Shown here: piece after piece, positions 23,194 to 35,100 of the stretch
How the letters are laid out: every line of letters begins with the position of its first letter
Numbering within the stretch: the first letter of the stretch is position 1
Assembly: GCF_037126465.1 (NCBI RefSeq)
Contig: NC_088208.1
Coordinates: 41,330,685 to 41,394,684 of the forward strand
Reading direction: 5' to 3'
Origin: Ornithodoros turicata
Lineage: Eukaryota; Arthropoda; Arachnida; Ixodida; Argasidae
Length of the DNA stretch: 64,000 bases
The notes under the pieces: generated by a model
Databases searched by the model: none
What the model saw: the letters and a program-made list of their open reading frames with translations, nothing else
What the model was told of the DNA's origin: nothing
Made by a program: the position numbers and the translations under genes

Positions 23194-26100
23194 ATGGATG
23201 ATGACAATTACAGCAACGACGAACAGGTAACTAAGCAGACAGATTCGCGTCCTTCGATTGCTTCGTGGGTTAGTTTCAAACCCGAGGAATTGACCGATTC
23301 TTCTGTTCCAGGATGAAGATTTGTCAGAGGATGAAGAGGTACTAAACATGCTTCATTTTGAAGTTGATAGTGAAATTAATCAAGTGCAATACGGCAGCAT
23401 TCACAGAAATAGCAACAGTACATGAAATGCAATCACATAAGTGCGAAAAATATGTGCACGTTAGGAACCGGAACCAAAGCTGCAGTACGAACGGCTCACG
23501 GGCGATCTTCCTGGAATCTTACGAAATGACGCTGCCAGTTGCATTGCAGTTCATCCTAAGGTAGACATAACATTTCCATATATACGTATATGCAGCTGTT
23601 TTGTATCGATTATTCTCATTAATAGCTTCTCGCCTTGGGAATGCATTCTGGGGTTATTTACATCCTGGACCATCAAGGAAATAATAGTCGAAATGATCAA
23701 CTCAAACCGGTGAGTAAGTCTATGAGTTTTACAGTGTACACATTACAATGCTCAGTCATTTGACTTTAAATCCGGGACGTGGGTCACGTGGCAGAGTTGT
23801 GCCATGTGACCAAGAGGGTAGTAGGCGATTCTCGAGTACTATCAGCAGACGACAGTGAGTGACATTTGAGCCCCAGGACATCAGAACCGTTTAACTTCTG
23901 TCTGGGGTCATCTGCGTGAGTTCGCAAAGCATTCACGCCATGAGTATGAGGGGTACTTAACGCGAGAAATGCCGGCTCGGAAACATGGAGAAGCAGATTT
24001 CGACCTTCACATGCAAGAGCACGCATGCTGCTCTAAAGAAAACATCTGCTCACAAAATCCGCACTGGAATTTCCAGGTGTCCTCTGTGATGCAGCAGATG
24101 ACCATAGATTTCTATGCAGACGACAGCTCTGATGTCACATTTTAAAAGCATTTAATGAGCTTTCAAACAGAGTCTGCACAGAAAAGATTTTTTTTTTAAA
24201 TGCGTAATTGGTAGTTTTTGTCATTTTAATACCATCTTCGGCTTGATTAAGCTTTTCCTCCCATCTAAGTTAGAAAAGCAGCACACATTACGAGCGAACC
24301 CAAAATATATTGCGCCATACAGGGTGTTTATTTTTATCGTTTACAGAATTTTTATAAAAAAGTTACGAGAGCAGCACAGATATCGTTTTTGCCGTTGAGT
24401 TCTATGGCCATGCGGCCTCTGGAAGAGAGTATGTAACTACAAGATGACTAATTACCTAAACTTCATTAGTAATTAACTCTGTAATGGTAAATTATTAATT
24501 TACCGCTCGTTTACATTTTATGCCCCAAAAATTGACTCTATCGGGCAAAAGCGAGATAGCAGAATGGGAGACAATACTCGTTGAAATCTATTCTATCTTT
24601 TAAAACATTCAGAAGAGGGTGTGGACTCCGCGGATTTAGTTTCCGCTCATTTTTGTATCAAGTTTCGGTGATGGATATTTAATGTGTGTGCACGATTTCA
24701 GCATTCAACGCTTTCAACGCAATGCAACGAAATAGCTTCCAACGAGGACAGTCTGTCACTCTGCTATATCGCTTTTGACTGAAATCCCGTAATTAAAGAG
24801 TAAATTAATTAATTTTAGGTAATTAGTCATCTTGTAGTTGTATACCTTCTTCGAGAGTATGTCCTCCTGGCCATATAACTCAACTGCAAAAATGACATTT
24901 GTGCTGCCCTGATAGCTTTTTTTATAAAAAACCTATAAGGGATCAAAATCAGCACCGTGTATACGCATATATTTGCTAATACTTGTATGTGCTTCTTTTT
25001 CAGCATACAAAGTCTCTGACACAGATCAGCATCGATAATTCGGGAGAGTACCTCGCGTCTTGTTCAAATGATGGAAAGGTGCGTCGAAGCAGAAAAAAAA
25101 ATTCCTTCACGGTGTAAAAAAGACATTTTTTTGATTGGTCTCCCAGGTAATAGTGCAGGGACTTTACTCGCATGAAAACATTCAGACACTGACTTTGGAT
25201 TGCCCAGTGAGAGCTGTGGCTCTGGACCCAAGTTTCCATCGCTTGAGTAGCAGGCGTTTTATCATCTGCACTGATAAGGTGAGATTACATATGTATAAAA
25301 TAACGTAAATGCAGGTTAGCTGGTGGGTGGTCTCCATGGTAAACAAGTCTGAGCACGGGTCTTGTGTGTCCATGCTCGGGCTTGTTTACCATGGATTACG
25401 TACATGTCAACTTTGAATGAGTTTGGCACAAAGTTCCTGGTGCAAGAGGGAACAGAGATTAACTTTATTTTGTCCACTCGGGGTTGGTTTCTTCCTCAAT
25501 TTAATCGTAGGCCAGCTTACGAACATTGGCCCCCTTTTTGGCAGTAGACACATCTTTGTCCTCGTGGAAGTAAGGAAGGAATTCTGAGACATTCGCAGCT
25601 GCTCGAAGCTGGTTTTTGTCTGGATTTGCCTGAGGAGACGATTACCACGCAAGAATGGAATCTCATGTACAGCCCCCTTTATTCATTGGGTTTATTTATT
25701 CTTTTTGGGGAGTCCCGCTCGGTGTCAACACCTTTCTTGATTGTGCGTCAGAGGAGACAGCGGACTCACCCCAATGTTCCTTTTTAATTTAGGTTATCCT
25801 GTATGAAAGAACTTTTCTGCCCCGCTACAAGAACACTACCATCTACCAAGGCGAGGGCACTGTTCACTGTGTCTCCTGGAATGGACGCTTTGTGGCATTT
25901 GCAACGGATATGGTACGGCCTGTTCTGCGCACCGTAAAAGTAGCGTTTTTCGTCTCTCGAGATATTGTTGACAGAATGCAGGCGTTAGAACTTGCAAAAA
26001 ATAAGATTCCCAAATTGGATGGCAGTAAAGACATAGCCAGCAGCATACAGATACTATTGCATTAAAGGGCACGGGCAGCCTGAGCAAAAACCAACGTATT

Positions 26101-29100
26101 TGATTCCTACCAGTGATTTGTGGTGCAACCAACTCATACCTTGTAATGTACCTTTCCAAATTTGCAAATTATTATGACTTTAACAGTAATTTGCCTTCCT
26201 TTGTCTCGTGCAGACCACTGTGGTTTACGACATGTACCAGCGTGACATAACTTCCAAGATCAAGAGGAGTCACGATCCCAAGTGAGTGATTTATATTCCT
26301 ATCGAATCAATAAAATTGTAAAGTGTCACTCTTGTGTGTTACTTGTTACAATCTACGATGTTACTTTTCACTATTGCCGTTCTGACAACATTATTTTTAC
26401 TTGTTACTTATGTGCTGCAGTGTATATGTGCTATCATGATGCTTTTATGCGCCATTACAGCCCAGTTTCACCAATGCTGGTCAACTTTGAACAAAGATCA
26501 AGAGTTGCTGAAACTTCAAGTTAATACTCGACTCTTTTTTAGAAACGTTAGTTTGTGACGTGGTGAATGTTTACTGAATGTGACGTGTGCGACAATAACT
26601 CTCTTTAGTGAAGCAGAGTTAAGCGTTCATCTCGGTTCAAATGTTAATCTACGTTAATGAAACTGGGCCAACGTGTCACATTTGAAAAATGTTGCATTTA
26701 TGTTATGACGCTACGCACTGTTTGCACATTTTTATGTGTAGCAGTTGTAAAATGTCAACGTTGATCGTGAAACGAAGGGTTAAAAAACACCTATTTAAAA
26801 AAAGAAACTTTACTGCTAGTAAAATTATTGCCTTTAATTACTCATAATATGGAGATATATAACGAGAATAGCAGTTGTACATGTGCATTGATAAATGACT
26901 CGCGTGTACCACCAGGCTGAGCTCCGATCTGTATCGCTGTAGTCTCTCTTGGCAAGACTATGAAACCCTTCTGGTCGGGTGGGCTGACACAGTCAAGGTG
27001 AGATCCTCAATAAAACCTTTATTCTGTTGCTCATCAGTGGACACTCCCATGTGAAACTGCCTGAGAATACTTTGGGTGAAACTTTTTCGCAGCTTATTGT
27101 CCCGCTGTACTCATTTCAACTACTTTGAATGCCACTCTTATAAATTTACAGTAGAGAACTGACAAAAAACTAAGGGGTTTTAAAGTGTTGCGGTTATTTA
27201 GTCTGTGTGTTATGCCTTTTGACTGGCAGGTGTGTAAGGTGAAGCCATACAAAGGTACTGCACCACCGCCACCCGGATGCTTGTCCGACTACTACGTTGA
27301 AATAGGTAGGTCTGTCTCTTCCCTTGCAAGGCGATTTGAATTCCATTTCATCCAGTAGAGCCGCTCGTTCAATTCTAGTTTCAGGGTGACATAAACATGG
27401 GCAGACAGAGATGTCATTTATTTCTCCAAGCATGTAGTGGGGGAGGGCAAAACCTAATGTTTTAAGCTAATGATTTGGGAGGGAAGTAATCTCCCCCTGG
27501 AGCTGGCCAATACTGGATGGAGGATTTCCACAGTAAAGCTGCTCTTTTTATGATCTGAAAATATTGCGTACTTGGCTGCATTCCAAATATTCCACCGTAG
27601 TTTTGAGTAAAGAAATATAAAAAATGCCTCTGTAGCATTTCATGATAACCTCCTATCGTCATCTAGAAGGACACCTGGTGATGCGACAGTGATTTAGAGT
27701 AATGTCTCTCTGCAGTTTCCATGTTTACCACGGACTTCTTCATCGCTGGTCTGGCACCATTGGGCACGGATACGATGGCAGCCCTCACCCTTCGTAAGGA
27801 TCAAGAGGTCTCAAATATAAGTCCTTTATTTTCTTTCACTGCAAAACACTGCACTGGGAGTAACAGCATTGGTTCAAAGTTGAAAACAATCACTTTTCCT
27901 TACTTTTCATATTCGATAATGGAGTAAGATGTATGACAATTAATGGTTACCTCAACTTTATCTCAATTGGGCAAACCAAGATGAATTGTAGAGAGGCTTA
28001 TAATGACCCCTAGGATGTTACAAGTAACTTGTAGCTATAACTCACCTTCAGTGTCGTCTTACAGTTTCCTTGAATGTAGGAATAAGTCGGGGTAATTGGT
28101 ACATAAGGTGATGAAGGGCATCAACAGACAGACTGTCAGTCCTGCTTGAGAGCATTATAATGGAGCTGTTGTTTTGGGTCCATTCATAAGCTAGCTGTAA
28201 CATCCTCATGACTGCCTCATATAGGTTTCATACGGTGACTCTTTGTTGATTGTCTAGGAACATACGGGAGGAAATCGTCCGGAACTGCGGGTGCTGGAAC
28301 CGCTCGTGGACGACTACACTGACCAGTCGAGTGATATTCTCACAGTTCGGGGCTTTGCATCGTATCACTGCGCTGATTATCATCTGGGTGAGCTGCATGT
28401 ACCGTAATTTTTTGCACATAACACGGACCTTACAGATTGTTCATATTCTCATGCAGCATTAGTGTTAGACACTTACTAACTGAATAATCGAAGCCACCAC
28501 ACATACACCATACACATTTTGACATCTCGGGAAAGGGTAGTAGGCAAGGGAGCAAGCACGTGGTTTTTATGGTAGGTCGTCTTTGCGTGGGTGGAAAGCC
28601 GATGGAAAATGATGAAATTCAGTAGGAAACTTACGAATTAAGCGGGGATACGGGCCAGTTTTCTTCAAAGTATGCAGTCAAATTGTGGGACCACAGCAAT
28701 CCTTCGAATTAAGCGAGATGGAATTAGCGAGATTCTACTGTAGAAGGCCACTGGCAGTCCCATGCGGAAATGAATCGATGTACACACTCATAGATAACAC
28801 ACACGACCTATTTTTCCAACTTTTTTCACGTATAACTCACGATGTGTTATACACGAATAATTACGGTAGTTGTCTGGGTGGTGTTTTATTTTTTTATTTC
28901 CTCTCGGGCAGAGTGTCTGCCGGAGGAGGGCTTGTTCTTCATTGTCAGTCCGAGGGACGTCATTGTAGCCAAACCTCGGGATGAAGACGACCATGTGGCT
29001 TGGTTGCTCGAGCACAACAAGTATGAGGTGAGGTTTTGGGCTGGGATTTTTAACACCAGTTGGTACTGCAAAAGCTCCTGTTGCACTTGTCCAAGTGCAA

Positions 29101-32100
29101 ATATACTGGGTGTTTCGCGATAATCCCCCAGCTGAATAACTCTGAAATGGTTGACGCTATCCAACATCCTTGAGACGCCGGTCAATAGCTGACCAGTGAG
29201 TGGCTTTGTATATGCTTATTAATTAAATAAAATCCATAAATAATCTTTATTTCAAAAGCCTTCTCCGAGACCATTCAATCTGCTACAGTCAACCCTCGAT
29301 TTATAAACCTTGGATTTATGAATTCCCTCGTTTTATGAACAGGAGCACGAGGAACCAAACTTTTTACTTGGGTTTTTCCCTCGTTTTATGAACCTCGATA
29401 TCCGGATAATGAATTTTATTTCTGGGAACAAACTAGGAGTTGCCCAGTGCTTTTGCTCTCAATTTATGAACGGATCATTCCGAGGTCAACAGAAACCTTC
29501 AAAGGGATTATTCCATGGTCTTACGAATGACCCCGGAACGGACAAATCTTTTTCCAGGTATTGCACCCTGGGTTTTTAAACTCTCGAAATCCGGACAAGG
29601 AACGGGTTTTCCAGGGACGCATTAGGGGGACCAAGTGTTCCTGATCCCAATTTACAAAATAAGGTGGCCGCAGGGAAACTATGGGGTCAGAAGGATTTCA
29701 GAGCATACTAGTGACGTGGTCCCCGTCCATGCCAGCTATTGTGCGAATTATATGTCGCATTATAAATGCAATCCCAACTCTCAAATACTGTTCCATCTGC
29801 TCGATAGTACTCACCTAACGGAATGTTCGATTTATGAACGATTTTTCGGGAAACCGAGGGTGTTCATAAATCGAGGGTTGACTGTATATGTTTCTGCTTG
29901 GCAGCGAGAATGTGCAACAACTTGTCGTGACGAATTTCATCGATCGTAGTACTATCCTTGTACATGTTCACACCTCATACATTACTGCTGCTGTGTTCCT
30001 TGTTTTTTCTATGTTTTCTATGGCACGACTCACATAGCAACTTCTAACATGGATCGTTACCCTGGCTAGGCTACGGATGCAAAAGGAGTGAGAGAGCATT
30101 GCTTGGCTCAAAAAGCCAATCAAATTTATGGGTTGTTTTTCTATCGTGTCCCCCCTGCGCGAAACGAGCATGTTGATGATCTTGACGAATGATGCAGAGA
30201 AATGTGTCCTGGCCATAGGACCTATAGTTTGCCTCCACATATATTTCTTTTTTCGTTTTCAGGAGGCACTCGCAGCAGCTGCGTCTAGCCGAGCTTTGAT
30301 GCGCCATACACTACGGGTACTCACAACTGCCCTTTGTCTGCCCAGATGTCTAAAGATTCCATGAAAGTTGAAAGGCAGCTAATCACTTTCCACCTAAAAC
30401 TGACCGTGCTGATTTCATTCATTGTACAGGGCATAGGGGAGGAGTATATAGTCCATCTACTGTCGCAAAAAGCCTACGTGCGTGCAGCTGAGGTGTGCGC
30501 ATTAGCCTTGAGCCAAGACAAGGCGCTTTGGGAAGCCAACGTCTATCGCTTTGCTCAGCACCGGCAGTTAAGAGCCCTCGCAGCGTACTTGCCCAAGGAT
30601 GAACCCCGCCTCGACCCCACTGCCTACGAGATTGCCCTCAATGAGTTTCTGCAGTTGGACCCACAGGTTGGTGCACCTCCAGTATTTTATACCACCAGTA
30701 AGTGCAAGAACCCCTTCTTCTCATTAAAGGAGCGTGGAAAGGAGATTTGAATGGCTGAAAACCATTTTTCTCGTACAGTATTTCGACTGAACAATGTTTC
30801 GTTACAGCGCAATTCAATTTATAAAATCGCTCCCGTGGTGGGAGGCACACAAGCCACTCCCATTGACTGTGAAGTGAAACGTTAAAAGTGCTCTCATTCG
30901 CTACGGAAAATTTGTCCGAAGCGGCATACTCCTTGTTGACGGCGATTCATTATGTTCTGTTCGTTTGAGGCATAAAACAGAAGTGCAAACGAACAATAAA
31001 ACATTACGCTGAGTGTTTTTGTTTGTTATATACGTCTCCAACTAACGAAGAGTGCCACATGAGGCGATACGCGGGGTGGCTGTTCGCAAAGCGATGCAAC
31101 GTGACGAACACAAAGTGCGTTCTTTCTGTCTGCAACTTATTCAACTAGTTCAACGATTGTAACTTCCACTTGCACCTGTACGTTGTCCCCATTCCCTTTT
31201 GGAGGAGTGCTGACCTCCATCCCCACGCGAGTTCCCAATTTCGTTGCACTACGTATCCCTGCCGTGCAACTGAAAAGAATCCAAGAAGGTTCACTGGTGG
31301 CAGACTGATCAGACGACCAATGCTTCCAACGCCGTGTTCTGTAAAAAAGAAAAAAAGGCAGCTGTTTGCGATGCGCATGCGTCTCAACGGCAGAACAGCA
31401 CGCACGAAAGGTGCCCGGAGTCATCTTGACAGTTGCCTGTGTCAGATCGCAGCCGAGGTCACTTGCGAACCCTGGGAGTGGACGCAATGTACAAGGTCAC
31501 ATCGTGCCCGTCATTTCTCACGCGTCTCCGCACTCGTGAGTATCAATCGACTACTGCACACAATATTTTTCTGCTACGCTCGTATTTCTTTCGCGAAAAC
31601 ATTATTTAGTGATTGGACATTCCAAAATGATCAAAAACGAATTTCGTTTTCTGGGTCTTAGACTGCTCCTGTAAGTACGCCTTTGTTGCCGATGTGAATC
31701 TTTTTGTTACCAGTAGGACCTGAAAGTTATCCTTTTGTGGTGTTCCAGGGATTCCTGGATCTTGTGTCAAGATGGAACTCTGACCTGTACAGCGTACAGA
31801 CGGTGGTGAATGCAGTACTGGACCGTCTGTCGTATGAACCCACCTGCGTCCCATTGTTGCAAGCTCTCGCCAAATTGTACACCTATCAAGCCAAGTTTGA
31901 TTTGGCCATGAGCATCTATCTCAAGTGAGGACGGTATATTGTCGCCATAAATATTCCATTGGTGACTTCACTCGTGCTGCCCACGAGCAGAGATTACACT
32001 CTTTCCATAGAATAGAACTTAGAATAGCACTTCACATCACACAATGCGAGTAACTCCCTTACACATTTATGTGGCAGAACTTCTCCACTCATGTGCTGTG

Positions 32101-35100
32101 GGTCAGACCTTACACCTCGTGTTAGGCTCAGTGTATTCGCTAAACCATTCAGCAGCACTTGACCTAGTGATCAACTCCTTCATCCGCATGTTTGTTCCCC
32201 CTTTCTTCCCCTCCAACTGGATGACTTCAGAATGGGGAGATATTTCAGGCGTGAAAAGTGTAGTTATCGTGCAAAACGGGACGCAATAGGTCTCTCTGCT
32301 TTGGCTGCACTCAGCACTGCACATGTTGATGCACTTTCCTGTTCGTATTGTAAAAGACTCGATTTGCTGGATAGAAAGTAGAGCAAGAGTGAAAACTATT
32401 TGAGCAACGTGGCTCTGCATCGGTGCCGTGGAAGAGGACATAATTTTTGTACGTTAAACAGTACGTTAAAGGAAAGACGAGGCACTTAAAATGAAACCTA
32501 ACAGCACGAGCAGAAGAACGGCGAGGACACTATGGAGACCTTGTGCTTGTCATTCGTTTTGGAAAGAGAGTTATTTGTGGAGCTGCACTTGAACTGTCTC
32601 AACTTGAACGTCATGGCACCGTTGCACAAATTTCCACATTTTCTAGTGCAGGCAAATTGAAGAGGCCTAAATTCGCTCGAGAAAGGTGCCATTGTAGTGC
32701 AAAAAAGGGAACATTGATACAACGCTGAAATGGCCTCCAACACTTTCTGTTATGCCAAACTGGTGACACCTATAGGAAAGTGACGTCAACGAAGTTGAGT
32801 GACAACTTTTCAACATCACTCTCCGACGTTGCTCAGAAATTTGTACAATGCCACCAAATTGGTATCCGCGGGAACCGTCACCCTCGGGATAAGTAAGCCC
32901 CTTAGGCCGTTGAAACTGATCTGGCAACTCGAGAGAAGGACATTTAGTGGCTTTTTTCCTAAGTGACGCAAATCATGCCACATGTTCCAGGATCGGGGCA
33001 TCGCAGGAAGTGTTTCAACTGGTGGAGAGTTACGGACTGTTTGACGCAGTTCAAGAGAAGCTCCTGACACTGATGGAGTTGGATACGGACAAGGCCATCG
33101 CTCTGCTTCTGGACCAGGACAATTTCCCCATATCGCACGTAGTCGAGAGGCTGCGAGAGCAATCAAAACTTCTCTACTCTGTAAGTCACATTCTTTATCC
33201 TACATTTCATTCTGCACTGCGTTTTAAATACATTCTCTAACAGTTAACGATGTATCACAAAAATATATATATATACCATATTTGACCGCAGACTTTGTGG
33301 ATGTCAGTGTTACGTGGGCAATTTAGTCTGTCAAATTACGTACTCAACCTTTTTTGCTGTCTTGTGCCGTTCAACTCAAAAGTTTGACTCAAAAGTAATA
33401 TAGCTGCGTGCGTAAGAGCTGCAATTTTATTCGATAGTCTATTTTTTCTTGAGAGTTTCTCGAGAGTACTGTTTGTTGCGCAAACGACCTAGCTGCTACA
33501 TAACCCTTTCAGTACAAATTAGCAGACGTCCCTGGTGTTATTTCTTGACTGATATACTACATGATCCGAGACGAATGCACGTTATTACTTGGCATCATTG
33601 TGTGCTTGACGTGTGCTTGACGTGTTGTGACTGAGATGTAATTGAAATACATTGAAATACAACGACTGAGCTTGCATGTTTCTCCCCCCATTGTCACAGT
33701 ACCTGGATGCAGTGTTGACAAAGAATCCAGCCACATGCGACAGCTACCACATGGAACTGGCCACCCTGTATGCTGAGTTTGATCCACCCAAGCTCCTTCC
33801 TCTGCTCCGGAGCTCCAACAATTACCCGCTCGAGGAAGCGCTCCATCTTTGTGAAAAAAATGACCTAATTCCGGAGGTCATTTTTCTTCTTGGTTAGTTC
33901 TAGTCAAGTTTTCTTCAGTTTACGAACTGGTTCAAGAAAAATGGTTAAGTTCTGGAGTATAAATATAACGGATTGTTCCAGTTGGATCCAGTTCTGACAT
34001 CAACACAGACACCATACACCCCACCAATATATTTCTCTTTTTCAGGCAGAATGGGCAATACAAAACAAGCCCTGCAGCATATTATGGAAAAGCTATCAGA
34101 TGTGCAGCAAGCCATCACCTTTTGCAAGGAAAACAATGACATTGACCTCTGGAAAGATCTTATTGCCTACTCACTGGACAAGCCACGTGATTGCTTCTTT
34201 GTTACCTAGACTAAATGAGCCACACCATTTAAAGGGCCAGTGAAAGCACCTTTCCTGAATTTTTTGGCCGTGTTACACGCTCACCCGATGGTAGTGGGGA
34301 TCATTCTATGCCAAATCCAATGGTCCGACCCCTGGCAGTTGAGATCCCCACAGTAACCCGTCTCTGTGGGGTCAAAGTTTACACGCAAAGATTTATGGCA
34401 CAGAATGATTCTCCATCCAATGATATGCCAAAAGACCAGTTTTTATTTTTAATCCATCAAAGGTACTATTTCTTACATGTTTGTGATTTTTTTAAATATT
34501 TTGCAGACTGCATCCCAGCAGATCTTGCTACCAATTTTGCGAAGCAGCAGATCCGATTTTGTAAATCGAATTCAGTACTGTATAACTTATTAGTTAAGCA
34601 GGGTCTCATTTCACTGCCCCTTTAACGATGAGCGGCTGAGCCCAGCTGGCCAGGGTTGCCAAATATGGCTCTGTATAACCACTTTAATTTACAGCTGCAG
34701 GTACTCCTGATTTTTTAAAGTTTAAGTTTTAACAGCGACTGACGACCCATCAAGCGTGTGGTGTACATACTCAAACAAAATTTCTTGGTTGGTCAAGTAT
34801 CTTTTTTGTGCAGCCATCAGACAGTATGACATGTTTTAGGTGTTCTCTACAGATTTCATCACCACGTTGCTGCACAGCATCGGAACACATGTGGATCCCA
34901 TCCTACTGATAAAGTGCATTCCGAAAGGGCTGCAAATCCCACAGCTAAGGGATGCCTTGGTCAAGATCCTTCGGGATTATAATCTCCAGGTGCGCGTCTC
35001 TTTCACGAGTTGTTTCTGCGCACAAAAGGGGCATTGTTATTTCACTTTCAAACACGCGTCAATAGCTGTAAAAAAAATTGAATTTTCCCAATTGAACCCC

